DNA of 64,000 bases, taken from Allacma fusca (taxonomy: Eukaryota; Arthropoda; Collembola; Symphypleona; Sminthuridae). The DNA is taken from positions 21,390,001 through 21,454,000 of the forward strand of contig OX359246.1 of NCBI GenBank assembly GCA_947179485.1, written 5' to 3'. The position numbers were made by a program, and so were the translations under genes. Positions 48,643-60,683 of the stretch are shown here, piece by piece (the stretch's first letter is position 1; every line of letters begins with the position of its first letter). The notes beneath the pieces were generated by a model. The model was not told where the DNA came from, did not search any database, and saw nothing but the letters and a program-made list of their open reading frames with translations.

Positions 48643-50736
48643 GTAGTTCCCACACCCAACGCAAGAGCAGTGGATTCAGTCCGAATCTTATGGCAACTAT
48701 TTTATTTTGCCGGAATGGCACCAGAAATTGTATCAGATGGAGGAAAGCATTTTACAGCAAATTTCTTCCAACAATTTCTCAAAATTAATAACATTAAACA
48801 CATCATTGTACCACCCTATTCGCCACAGTCAAACGGCGTAGTTGAAAGAAGTAATAGGGACATCAAAAATACCATCAGGAAATATATGACAGAAAGAAGA
48901 ACAGATTGGGATTTATTATGCAATCAAGTTGCATTTACGCATAACATTCAATATCACCAGTCTTTGATGAATTTTCCATTTTATTTATTTATGAACAGAC
49001 AGCCCATTTTGAGAACTGATTTGAAAATACCAACACTTGAAAGAACTTATCCGTTGGATCCAGAAGAAGAACAGAAGAATCACCTGCAGGCAGTTGATAA
49101 AGCTGTTAATCATATGGAGAAACAACAGAAAGAACGCAACATTAACGCTAATTTGGGAAGAAGTGCACATTCCTACCAGATTGGAGAATATGTAGTGATT
49201 AAAACTAACCAGCATGGATTACAACCACGTTGGAGTAACCCACTAAAGATCATAGAATTAGTTGGAAAAATGGAGTTGAAACTGGAAGATTTAAATCCGA
49301 AGGCAAGAGAGAAGACTAAGCGTGCTCACATTCATAATGTGAAGCGTTGGCATCCCGCAGATCCATGGTGCAGAGATTATGGATATTTAGACGTGAAAAA
49401 ACAATGTGAAGAAGTGTGTGTGCTACCAAGACCAACACACAAACAACCTGAAAATAAAACTCAGAAAGTAGTACCAAGAAAGACAATCAGGAGAAGGAGT
49501 CGCGAACCTGAACCTGAATCATCTTTAAACATTTCATCAAGATCAGAAATCGAGAGTTTAAATTCATCGCCGCATTCAGAAAGAGAACATGAAAGAGTGT
49601 CAGAAAATCATAGACAGATTGACCCTCAACCAACAAAAGCAATTCATGTGCAGAAAGAATACATACCTACCCATACTTACAACACTATATTTCGTGCAAG
49701 ACAGGCGCCACACGAACCTAAAGTTGGAATATTGGAAGCAAGACAAAATTACCAGAATAGGAAAAGAAAGAGAGACATACCACCCAGATTTCAAGGAAGA
49801 AAGAAATTTTCCGCTGAAGCCATACAAAATAATCAAATGGCTGGACATTTTAATCAACCTAATTGGAATTATGGAGGAAGTTTTAACCAGGAGGAAAGAA
49901 GAGATTTTAATTCATTTGGGACAAATTGTAATAAGCCAGTGAATAATAATTACTTCAATAGAGAAAGAACTCGCATAGACACTAATAATAAGCATGCCAG
50001 TGGTACATATGTAATTAATCGCAACAGGCAAAATTTTAATAATTATTTGAAAAGGAAAACCTTTAATGGAAATCCTTATGAGGAATTAACAGAGTTTAAA
50101 AAGAGAAAAAGAAATTATTATTGGAATAATGGAAGAAATAATAATATGAGTGAAAAAGAAAATGCAAACCGGTTAAAGAAGAAATATGGACTTGAAAGAA
50201 GAGCCATGGAAATATTTGATGAACAGAAAAGAAGAGATAAAGAAGCCCACGACAAAGTATTAGCTCAGTGGAGAGATCAAATGATTAATTCGCATCCGTT
50301 GACAGGATCAAGATTGGGAAAGAATAATAATTGTAATAGAAAGAAAAGTGAAATATCTGGAAATAATGAACCTTTTGGGAAGGCTTTTAAACTGATTGAA
50401 CAAAGTGTGAATAACTATATACGTGAAAGAAATAAGAACACTGAGAAAGAAACATGTATTAGTTGTGAAAATGACAAGTGTAATGAAAGTGGAAATTTTC
50501 AGGAAAAAGGGAGAAGGAGAACGAGTCTTTCATCAGTTGCTACAGAAGTAGTTGGAGAAAATGAAATTTTGGAATCTCAAAGAAATTCCGAGAATTCATT
50601 CCGTGAGGAGGTTATGTCATTACCCGTGGATGTAATACAAACCGAAACATTGGATCCATCCCAAGGAGAAAAAGAAGTTTTAACTTTACCGAAGGAAATT
50701 GGAATTCCCAACTATGGAAAAGGAACTGAGAAGTGA
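48643..50736 (+). CDS. pol: Integrase core/C-terminal domain with long tail extension
   Basis: Continues the integrase core in the same frame as gag-pol. Catalytic Asp is in EIVSDGGKHFTANFF and Glu in QSNGVVERSNRDI, followed by the C-terminal domain (YQIGEYVVIKTNQHGLQPRW) ending near HNVKRWHP at about 49356. Ordinary gypsy integrases end about there. Here the same frame runs on for roughly 460 codons rich in Asn, Arg, Lys and Glu, with a CISCENDKC cysteine cluster near 50456-50484, to TGA at 50734-50736. The extension has no domain I recognise. It may be a fused accessory protein. It cannot be translated from gag-pol without passing the upstream interruptions. Confidence 0.8.
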   Translation, partial: VVPTPNARAVDSVRILWQLFYFAGMAPEIVSDGGKHFTANFFQQFLKINNIKHIIVPPYSPQSNGVVERSNRDIKNTIRKYMTERRTDWDLLCNQVAFTHNIQYHQSLMNFPFYLFMNRQPILRTDLKIPTLERTYPLDPEEEQKNHLQAVDKAVNHMEKQQKERNINANLGRSAHSYQIGEYVVIKTNQHGLQPRWSNPLKIIELVGKMELKLEDLNPKAREKTKRAHIHNVKRWHPADPWCRDYGYLDVKKQCEEVCVLPRPTHKQPENKTQKVVPRKTIRRRSREPEPESSLNISSRSEIESLNSSPHSEREHERVSENHRQIDPQPTKAIHVQKEYIPTHTYNTIFRARQAPHEPKVGILEARQNYQNRKRKRDIPPRFQGRKKFSAEAIQNNQMAGHFNQPNWNYGGSFNQEERRDFNSFGTNCNKPVNNNYFNRERTRIDTNNKHASGTYVINRNRQNFNNYLKRKTFNGNPYEELTEFKKRKRNYYWNNGRNNNMSEKENANRLKKKYGLERRAMEIFDEQKRRDKEAHDKVLAQWRDQMINSHPLTGSRLGKNNNCNRKKSEISGNNEPFGKAFKLIEQSVNNYIRERNKNTEKETCISCENDKCNESGNFQEKGRRRTSLSSVATEVVGENEILESQRNSENSFREEVMSLPVDVIQTETLDPSQGEKEVLTLPKEIGIPNYGKGTEK

Positions 50737-51364
50737 CTGATTGTGAAACAGTAACTTTTGCGACATCTGTGGAGATGGAGCAAAACGTTTTAAGGGGCGA
50801 TACGAGAAAGGAGACAGGAAGTACAACGTAGTGGAAGGAACTAATTTAAATACGAAGGAAATTATAGGAATACAAAGAACAAGGAAGTAATTTTAAGTAA
50901 TTTGGAAACGGCATGGTACAGGTTAGAAGTATTAGTAAGGCATGAATTGGTTAAAGTGTGTAGACTAAGTAGAATAGAAGTAGTGAAATACGGAATGTAC
51001 AGAAATTAGAGAAAAAGTACCATTGTAAGAAATAGAAACTTAATCTAAGAGTTGAAAAAAAACTGTATTTACTTACTCGGAAAGAAGTGTAATTTTGAAA
51101 TTGGGAACAGAAGTGATTTTTGAAGTGACAAAGGAGTGAATTTGAATACCAACAGAAAATATAGTTTTGATTGAGAGAGAAATTAAATTCTGTGATTGTA
51201 AACTTTTGTCTGAGAAGGAACTGAACTTTTGAGTGTGAAAGAAATATACTTGTGAATAACTAACCGGAGAATATTTTTTTACCAAGAAAGAAGTGAATGT
51301 TTGAGTGAGAAAGAAAAGTATAATTAATTGTTCATTAATTACTGTGAGTTTAAAGGAAAGAACA
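50737..51364 (+). other. Spacer between pol and ORF3
   Basis: About 630 nt of A-rich sequence with no substantial open frame; it could hold a splice acceptor for an ORF3 subgenomic RNA, which I cannot confirm. Confidence 0.4.
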
Positions 51365-52655
51365 ATGAGTGATCTTTTGAAGCTTGAAATCCAAAGAGCG
51401 AAGATGGACATCGTCACAACCGCTTTGGACGGTACTTTGAAGCAAGAAAGAACTTCCGTAGCAGGAGGAATTGAATTATTACGAGTCAAGATCAACCATT
51501 TGGCGCACCTGACCCATCAATGGAATTTGCTAGTACCGGAGAATTACGACAAAACTCTACTCATGGAAGGATACCAATTTGAGGAGTTAAAGAGGAGAAT
51601 GAATGATTGGGTAATCACTACCGAAGCAATGAGACACTTTCAATATCAAGAAAGAAGTTCGTTGATTGGACAACCAACTCAACACCCGGAACAGTCTTCA
51701 ACATCAACTCGGGAAAGTACTGAAAACCCGATAGTTCAAGTTGTGATTCAACAAAAGAATTTGGAATCAAGGAAAGAAAAGGTTGGAACTAAGCCGAAAG
51801 AAGGTAACAAAACTTCAACTAATGTTACTAAGGAAGTAATTCCGAACGTTAAGGATTCTACAGATTCTGAAGAGCACGAGAAAAAAGGGGTGGCTTATCT
51901 GAAGAAGGTACCACCACCAAGTATTTTCGATAGCTCGGATGATGAAGAAGGAATCAAAACGGGAAAAGGCCGAAGTTCAGTGGAACCTGAGAGTACTGAG
52001 AATGAGGATGACTTTAAAAAAACAGTTGGATGAAGAATTGGAGAGTTATTGGAAACGAAAAACTTCAGGAGTTGAAGAAGAAGAAGTGATTAAAACACCC
52101 ATTAAGAAAAGGAAGATTTTACCACCACCGTCATTAACCGAATTAAGTCAATTACCGGAATTGGTGAAAGAAAAAGTGGAATTCATATCCGCAGCACATA
52201 AGAGGTTAGTTTACATTTTACCAATTAGTAAACAGTGCATTCCGAAATTACCAACATCAGTTAAGGAATGAAGAGATCCCATTCGAGACATCACCGTTCA
52301 GTGGTATGGACCACCAGAAGCATTTGGACCCATGAAAGGTATTCAAAATGTTCGAGAGAAGTTTTTGAAAGAAAAACTACAATTGAAAATCTTTTGGTCA
52401 AAATTTACTCCGAAAGAAACACCACTTCGAGGGGTAATTATTCAAGGAATGAAGGCCGACATAATTTCAGCCATGATGGTTATAAATAAAATACCAAACT
52501 TCGCAATACCATATGAAGTAAGCAGCATTTTGGATCTTGCTCAACGACCAATCAAAGAAGTCAAAAGAAAGAAGTACTGCATGGCTTGTTGGAAAACGGA
52601 GCATGGCAAGTGTCAATATGCAGAGAGGTCATCGAAAGACTATTCACAGTATTAG
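51365..52655 (+). pseudogene. Third ORF of the element, not envelope-like, interrupted
   Basis: Starts at ATG 51365 (MSDLLKLEIQRAKMDI). The first segment to 52033 has a helical N-terminus and then a long charged, Ser/Thr/Pro-rich linker. At a run of seven A (52016-52022) the continuing coding pattern moves to another frame, which runs to TGA 52269-52271 and then on in the same frame to TAG at 52655. The last segment has a cysteine/histidine cluster, CMACWKTEHGKC. No signal peptide, transmembrane segment or furin-like site is visible, so it is unlike errantiviral env. The cluster suggests nucleic-acid or zinc binding. The function is unknown. Confidence 0.6.
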
Positions 52656-53076
52656 TGAAGAAACAAGACAATTTGGACAGCCGAAATAAGGGAAGTAAAA
52701 CACTCATTAAATATTATCTGTGTAAAGAAGGTTATTGTTAATAATAATAATAATTAAGAGTTGTGAAATACTTAAGGAATTAATTATTAGAATCAATAGA
52801 AAGACCTTTAAAATAGGCATTAAAAAAGGTTAGAAATGAATTAACAAGACCTTTAAGAAAGGCAATTTTATGTTTAATAATTTTTTTTATGTGAAGAAAG
52901 AAGAGAGATCTGGAAGACTGGAGGAAGAGAGAAGAAAGACATGCTAAAGTCTCTAAGGAGCAAAATGATTAATTTTTTTTATATGATTTAATTGACATGA
53001 ATTATTATTAATATCATTATAATTATATTTTATTAATATGAACTAAGAAAGAATTTGAGGACAAATTCCATTTAAC
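52656..53076 (+). other. 3' non-coding region of the element
   Basis: AT-rich stretch between ORF3 and the polypurine tract. Nothing recognisable in it. Confidence 0.5.
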
Positions 53077-53087
53077 AAAGGGGGTAA
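53077..53087 (+). other. Polypurine tract
   Basis: AAAGGGGGTAA directly before the right LTR; the expected primer for plus-strand DNA synthesis. Confidence 0.75.
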
Positions 53088-53671
53088 TGAGAGAGAATGA
53101 AATAGAATAAGTATAGAATAAGCATGAAGAATAAGAAAGAGGGCCATGTTGAGAAGAGGAGCGAGTGACCGTTAGAAAAGACGGCACGAGCGAGAGAGAA
53201 GACGCTAACTCGGAAGTTAGTGTAGGAGGTGAGACGGAAGCGATCGGACAGGATCGGAAGTACTTATAGGTAGATAGAGAGGGAATGGAAGCAAGCGTAA
53301 CTAAGTAAAATAATTATAGAAAGAGAATAGGAATTTTAGAAATAAGTTTAGAAAATAAGCTTGAAAAATAGAAATAAGTTGAGTATTGAACTGAATAATT
53401 AATAAGTGAATGAAAGTCCAGAACGGACATTAAAACTGGAAGTCAAGAGTGAAGTGTTTGAGATTTATTTTAGAAAGAATAATTAAAGTTTAGAAAGAGA
53501 TTGGAGACGAGTTCTCTCCCACCGTAGGACTCCTCGGAGTCAGCCTCTCATGGCCAAAGCAGAGTGCTTAATTAAAACTACACCCTAATTAATTAAAGAA
53601 AGAAGCGGATCATTAAGATCCATAAATAAAAGTACAATAAATAAAGTAACTCAAAAGCGAACATCGTTTCA
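53088..53671 (+). repeat. 3' LTR (584 bp)
   Basis: Same length as the left LTR. I see two differences: TAAGTATAG for TAAGAATAG, and GAGGGCCATG for GAGGGGCATG. The remaining sequence aligned identically by eye. Confidence 0.95.
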
Positions 53672-53675
53672 ATGT
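53672..53675. repeat. Target-site duplication, right (ATGT)
   Basis: Matches 42791-42794 on the other side of the element. Confidence 0.8.
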
Positions 53676-55607
53676 ATCCCGTTGTATAGATTAATCGATT
53701 TTTAAATCAGTACTTTGAAGCGAGTTTACAAAATCAGATATGCAGATTTAACGCTGTTTAAAAATTTATTTTTGGCTTGCATACCCAAGAAAACGTATTG
53801 ATTTTAGCTTCACAAATCTTAAATGAGTCCATCTGTGACTGTTCCAGATTCTTTCGGTTCTTTTTATAAATATAGCAAACCAATTTAAACACTTGGAAAA
53901 TACTTAACTATCTTGAAGAATGAACCTAGAAAGTATACAGTCTTGTGGAATTATTTAATTTGAAATAGTCATTGAATTTACTATTTTTATAAACTGAAAA
54001 TGTTTGCCGTCAAACTAGAAAGACGATTTTTCTGCTGAATAATGTAATAACTATTCTTAGGCATTTCGAAAACATCATATACCGATCGTAACAACCAGAA
54101 ATGAAATCTAATTGAACTAATAATTTGAGCACACCCAGATATCATATACCGTTACTAGTAATTGTAAAGCAACACTATAGAAATGTTTCTTACAACTGTA
54201 GTGTGGGTCAGTAAGAAATTAAACGGTTTAAGATTAAACCAAAATTATATTTTATATACGGTTTAGTATTTAGGGTTATGCTAAAAAGCTTCGGGTAGTA
54301 TTATATTGGACTTTATGAAATGACAAAATGCTATATAGTGACATTGTGGGATTTTGTCAGCTACTTGGAAATCAGGACTAAATTAAAGTTCATCAATGTC
54401 ATCAGGTAAAACTTAGGCCAAATCAAGTCAGTCGTAATCAAAGCGAGCATTCTGGGTACCCTGAGTTCCATCTGCATATAACTTTGAATTTCGTAGGCGT
54501 GCACAGTTTCGGCGAAATCAACAGACAATGACGCAATAACTTACAATAAAAATCACTAGAACTTTAGTAGTAATTTGTATTTTATTTTTTCTCCTCAATG
54601 GCATACGAATAACGCTTGGTGGAAATAACACGGATGCTCCAACCTAATTTCACAACACTCATTTTCAGAACATATCCATAGCAAATAGGTGATTGTGCCA
54701 TGTTGTCATTTCTTAGAAGTTGTATGTATGTGTTTTCGCACGCGTTTTCAGCACCATCATTAATAATTTATAGCATGTTAGCCTACGTACTCGCGGTTAC
54801 TGCAGTTGAATGTATGTGAATAAAAAGCTCAGGGTTGAAATTCTGAAAGACAATTTAGTCAACCGTCAAGCTTCCGCCAGCATTTTGTACTTTATCGAGC
54901 CTTCAATAATTTGCTCGTATTAGCTTAACAAGCCCCAAATTAACATTTCTAGTGTCTTCGACAAATGTATGTTCACCTCGTGCAAGTATCTTGTATTTGC
55001 GTTGTCGTTCGAGAATTTCTCTTTTATCTATTATGTACTGAAGTTCAAGTATTTTTCTAACGACAGCGTTACTATAAGGTACTTGGACGAAGTGAAATTC
55101 CGTTTGTGAAAGACTATAAATGCTGCAAATGGATGTCAGAAGCCACTACAAGCAAATTGACGAAGCCGCGATCAAGTATGGAATGCTGGAAGAAGCTTGG
55201 CTGTTGACTAAATTGACGTTACACCCAGGGCTTTGTTTGATTTGCAAGTTTAGATTTTGATTTGTATTGAATTTATGTAAATGTATATTACTGATTCGTA
55301 TTTAGCAACAAAACAAATTCATCTCAAGGATTCGCCATGGACAGCCTTACGGAATTGAAATGTGTAAGTTGTATAATAATGCGAAATTGTTCCTATTATT
55401 ATTTCCTCATCTCTTTTGTACATGTTTTTAGCTGCATATCCGGTCTAACAAGAATACGCTGGCACAGTTCAGAACTGTATTGGGATTTTACTATTTATCA
55501 GTCACACGCACCTCAACACATTGCTTAGATGCATATCATGCGTACCCCGATCAAAATGACTATCATTTCTGGGGTTCGCGTCTCACTCTACACCTACACT
55601 CGATCTT
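53676..55607. other. Right flank of the LTR element
   Basis: AT-rich, no gene recognised. Confidence 0.4.
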
Positions 55608-55610
55608 TTT

Positions 55611-55654
55611 CATAATCAATAAAATCTCAGATATCATTGATTTTATTGATTATG
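55611..55654. repeat. Hairpin repeat, right copy (inverted)
   Basis: Arms CATAATCAATAAAATC (55611-55626) and complement (55639-55654) with a 12-nt loop. The segment including GATAATAATTTTTGCTACTA downstream is the reverse complement of the copy at 41.5 kb. Confidence 0.75.
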
Positions 55655-58600
55655 AGATAGATAATAATTTTTGCTACTACTGTCAAAAATTAGTGTTTCT
55701 CGGCTTTCTTCATTTTCAAATGTTTCACCAGGCTGGTTTTGATCAACTATTGTTTCTCTTCTGATTTCTGGATGTTTTTAACTTTCAAACATTTTAGGAC
55801 TACGTACAATCCATGACAACGAGGATCATTTAATTGTTGTAATAAACCTTTTCCCCTTTTTAGCCGTTTTAAAAATACAGTTTAAAAATTCAATTTGGTT
55901 CGACAGACCTCACTTTGAACTAAAACCTAAATTCTCTTCCGAAATAATGTATTAAGCTTAATAAATAGATATGTTTGCAACATAAATTTTAAATTCATTG
56001 CACATGAGGTTATTGGGGTACCCTGAACTTCGATAAAATTCTGATTCAGCTTGTTCTATGACTCAAACTTTCCAATTTTTATGCTCAAATCAAATGTTTC
56101 CTACTTTACGAGTTCTTAAAGAAAGCACAAAATCGTGCTGCCATGCTTCTCACTCTTACCAACTCCCATCTATATACAAATTGTTTCATACGAATAAAAA
56201 TCAAGGCGGTAATGTATGCACTTTATGTACGTATCAACCACGCGGCGGAATAACAATGTCGGTTGGAATTATTGTAACGCAATAATAAAGTATGGTGTGG
56301 CTCGTGTCTTAACTCTATCCAGAATAAAAAGCAAAATTGCAATATTGCAGCCAGAAGTTCGACTACTGGTATATTTAACAATGCCGTGACTAAATGTTTT
56401 TATTTAAAATATTTAGCAAAACATAACCAAAATTAAAAATGATTCAACATTAAGGACACAAACAGAATATCAATAACACAATAATAATGACCTCTTTCAT
56501 TCTAATCTTCCTTCGCACATACCACAAAGGTTATTAGGGGTCATGAAATATGTTTCTACCATTCCCATGCATCCGCAGTACCAATCTATTAATCCTTTCA
56601 AACCAGTGGCAGGGTCTTCAAACTCATTGTAAAAGTTTTAGTGAAATTCGATGACTCTTTTAATTGTTCATGCTGTGTCTGAACATTTTATTAAGTACGA
56701 TAGGGAATGACACCTGGGAATTTTGGAATCATTTATTTAAAATTAAATTAAATGTTTAAACGTTTGTTAATAAGAACACTTTTTGCGAAAAAGCTTGTAT
56801 TAAACACTATTGTTGCGTGAATTTATAGAAGCTCAACAATATTATCGTTGTGAATGCAAACTTCTGCAAATATTTTTCCCTTTTACACCAAATAGTCTTG
56901 CAAGTCGAAGATAATACACATCCGCTTGGTTACATTTAAAACACATTCCAACCGTAAGTATATAAATGCGTATGACGCAGAAAGCTTGGGATGAGCATAA
57001 ATGAATTTCGTATAACTGTACATAGGACTTAGCAGTTACCATTGTATTCGGTAGCCCACCAAAAGTTATGGATGTTCGTCTATTCGCAAAAAAGCTCTTC
57101 CACAGGACTTTCCGCGTACGTAATGGAATGTGATATGCAGTTTACACTCGTCACATAAAAGGTTCCCTAATACCAGAAGTTTTTCCAGAGGATCAAAACA
57201 TTTCTGCGAATTCCCATCAACTATCGTATTATTTTCTCTCCTTTTTTAAAAGCATCGCATAATAAGAGTCAAACGTTACTCCTCTTACAAGGCGCTACTA
57301 CAGACACACAGTACAGAGTACACTGTTTTGCTAGAGGAATTTCCATCCTTTAGTTACTATAATATAAGAAGAGCACTGTAAAGAACTTTCCTTACAACAG
57401 CACAGTATCCAACACTTCTACAAACATACGTGCATATGTACATACAAGGAAGACAATGAAATCACACAATATGAACCCCGTAAAAGTAATCTCCGTCTTA
57501 CAGTTATACAAACACTAATCATATAATGACAAGGGTCGACAAAAAATGTCTGGTAATAAGTTTTCGAGGTAAAAAGAAAGGAATGCTTTGTCCCATTGAA
57601 AAATTTGAAGTATATACGGCTATAATCCTATCCACTAAAAACTCCACTTCAATAAACCCTACAGGCTCAAAGGCGGACGATCAACCAATACCATTCGGTT
57701 ATGCAATGTTTTTGAGAAATGAGACCATTGATTTATCTCCGGATTGAATTGTGAAGGTGCAATGGAAACTTGTAAAGAATTTCATTAATTATCCCCTGAT
57801 TCTTAAAGAAGCATATTCCGTCAAATATGACAGAGTGATTGATATGAGCACGGCCAGTGGAGCTAATGGACTTCAGATGGACTGGTAAAGTAAGATAAAT
57901 AGTAGGGGATTTTCAGAGCCCATTCTTTCTATCCCTCCTGTACTCCTGCAATGTAAAAAATGTAAGATAAAGGTGGATAAGTGGAACATTGACAAATTAT
58001 AGTGATAGGATCAGAAATTTCCCTTACGTAGTCTTCGAAACTCTTTTTGCATATCTACCTCAACCCCGCCCGCTATTTGGCTAACTTTGCAATTTGGTAT
58101 AAGGAAGGTCACGCCCAAATAGTTTATATTCCGGACACATAACTCGATGAAATTTGATTTATTTATTTTTAAATTCAAACTAACAATTCCATTTGGACTT
58201 ATTTATAAAACAGATTTCTACTCAGAAATCGTATCCACAGGTCCATGTAATTATGTATAGGTAAGTATTTCAAAACACAAGCAAACTGTGCAGTCTCAAA
58301 CCTCCCAGCCCCAAGGTGGATTTGTCCAGGTATTCAAATTTGTGGGGCACAACTTTATGCACGCACATTGTGACCAACGTGAATTTTATGTTTCCCCTTC
58401 CAACAGTCACAGGGGAAATTTCTATTCGATACTTGTAATAAATCATGGACGTAATTTAGATAAAACTTCAATTTTCAAAGAATTCAAAATTCCCTAAAAA
58501 ATGTTGTATGACAAATATTGCTTCTCATTCCGAAATTGGGCACAGAATAATTCTGTACCAAACTCTGTACCTCCAAGTTTGAGATAACCATACAAAAAAT

Positions 58601-60552
58601 TACAGGATTACAAATTCTATGGAAATCCTACAATTGTCACATCACAATCACACATTTGTTACTAACCTTTGGAAAGGCTCTGTCAGAGATTCTCCAAGTC
58701 TCAATAGATCCTACGAAGTAGAAACAGGTTTCGTGTACTTGTATAAAATTAAAACCTGGTTTGAATTTCAATTCTGGGTAAAAATTTCGACACGCGCCGT
58801 CAACCAAGGAGTAACAGCTTTTGATCAAATATGAAAAAGGAAGGATACGTTTCTCACTGAAGCTTACGCTTTGAATTTTAAATCCTCCTATATACTGTAT
58901 TTCGAATTTTACTTATTGAGTTATCAAAAGCCTAACCTTCATGACTTGGATTTCGGGTTTTCTTGTTTTTGTAAATGACATTACAAATTAATGGACAGAC
59001 GACAGATCCCTTTGAAGTTGAAGGGAAGAAAAGGGATATTTACTGTCATGCCTATAGTGTCCGTGTACAAATTGAGTCTGCCCAACTTCAGTGAGCGTGG
59101 GTTCGTTTAAAGGGATTTTTCCTTTTAAAAAAACGTTTTGTTGATAAAAATATCTGTAGAAAATGTCGACATGTCAAAGAAACGGGTGGTTTATGGGAAA
59201 GTTGAGTTTCGTGGGTTGTGCTATAATTTACAGTGGAGATACTTATTTTTTAATACGTTCCCTTATAAGAGCATTTTCTTTTTGCAGGGGCAAAAATATT
59301 TGGAGACATTCCCATTTACCACAATTTAAGTTTGACTTGTTTCCAAAAAAACATTTGTCATGTGATGTAATGACTATATTGTCAAATCACATTTTACTCC
59401 TTTTAGGGCTCCTTGAAGAGTCCGAGTTCCCTGTAAGTTTACATACATGTGTGGATTTTGGGGTGCTAGTGAAACTTTCGGGACTCTGTGGTTGTTGAAA
59501 GGATTTTGGTTAGGAGGAAAAAGTTGTTGACCCCTTGGAATTTTTTTTCATAAGAATTGTTTGCACTTTGCACGCAATACAAATATAAAGTGAGGAGGCA
59601 AAAAAAAGTAATAAAAAAATCTTCCGTCCAGGCAAATACCCCATCTCAACACGGTCTTCCCAAAAGGAAAACAAATAGCTGACCAACCCTAAACATCTTG
59701 CGAAAGTAAGATATAATGGGTGCACTTACATGCTCCCAAACTCCTCACTTCACGGTTAAACAAGAATAATGAGTGTTTAATTACTCACAGGATTAACACA
59801 TGAGCGGACTCCACCCCTTTGAGAACAGTCCCATATTAAATCCAAGGAGGGAAGCCACCTACCCATTCGTGTTCATTAATCCTGACAATTAAGATTACCA
59901 ACTGCCTAACTTGCCCAAACAAGTGCAATTTTCCCTAGGAGTAACAACAGCAGCGGTTGTAAATTCATCGAAAAAAATTGATATATACAACCCTCATGGG
60001 CACCGAGGATCAGACTTTTACTCCGCACTCCCATCACACACATGTTACAATTCCCATCTAACTGCGTGTCCGTGGCTTCATTTTTTACTGATAAAACCAC
60101 AAAAATTGGCTACCCTTCAGACTACAACGCCCGTTCATCAAGTTTTTGCAAGAGTCTCATCATCTGGATCGTTAGGGAATTGTACCTTGCCAAAGCCTCC
60201 ACGAACTCTCATTTCAGTGCAGACGCTTCAAAATTCCTTGGAATAAAATAGTCTACTAAGAATGGTCTGTTAAGATGTCAGTTTAAATTATGCGGTATGG
60301 GGATAATTGCAGTAATTTTCAAGCATAGCTCATAAAACCCCTAGAAGATCTTTTCCTCAAATATTTTCTTCACAAATTTGTGGGCAGGGAAAGTGTCTCA
60401 AAAATTTTGAAGACACAATGATTTGTCTCCTTGAAAATTATGAAAGTGTAAAACAAGTTTTGTTTGCAAAAAATTCACATCTTGCAAAAATTTGTAAGCA
60501 AATTCAACGTCGGAATTGTTTTCAAACTGAAATTACTATTGAAAACAAATGT
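55655..60552. other. Intergenic region
   Basis: AT-rich. Short open frames at 57.5-57.9, 58.3-58.8 and 59.1-59.5 kb have no recognisable domains. Confidence 0.45.
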
Positions 60553-60683
60553 AACGCTTGCGAAATTTATAAAAAGGAAGGTAACACTTGCAAAATTTAC
60601 AAAAAGAAAGATGACGCTGGCAAAATTTAGAAAAAGAAAGATAACGCTTGCAAAATTTACACAAATAAAGATAACGCTTATGG
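60553..60683. repeat. 30-bp minisatellite, about 4.3 copies
   Basis: Units at 60553, 60583, 60613 and 60643 (each 30 bp) based on AACGCTTGCAAAATTTACAA followed by AAAGAAAGAT, plus a partial fifth from 60673. Because the period is a multiple of three it leaves open frames in which a ten-residue TLAKF-KRK-like unit repeats; this is probably incidental. Confidence 0.85.

Larger units (their letters stand above)
42795..53671 (+). mobile_element. Full-length Ty3/gypsy-type LTR retrotransposon, 10.9 kb
   Basis: Bounded by two 584-bp direct LTRs starting TG and ending CA, with a 4-bp ATGT duplication outside. The order inside is primer-binding region, gag, nucleocapsid, protease, reverse transcriptase, RNase H, integrase, long extension, third ORF and polypurine tract. 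This pol order defines the Ty3/gypsy superfamily. I find only two differences between the LTRs, so insertion looks recent. Nevertheless the frames are interrupted: TAA 44902-44904, TAATAA 45427-45432, a frame change near 48087-48090, another at the T-run 48637-48642, another at the A-run 52016-52022 and TGA 52269-52271. As sequenced it could not make a continuous pol product without recoding. Confidence 0.95.

Noticed and set aside
52016..52023. A-run followed by C as a programmed -1 slippery site
   Set aside because: The codon boundaries and the direction of the required shift do not fit a -1 heptamer; a simple indel fits better.
57502..57890. Possible exon-like open stretch with an upstream acceptor-like site and one in-frame TGA
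   Set aside because: No recognisable domain; a run of this length is expected by chance in 64 kb of AT-rich DNA.
58288..58834. Two open frames of about 70 codons
   Set aside because: No ATG context, no motif, no consistent splice structure joining them.
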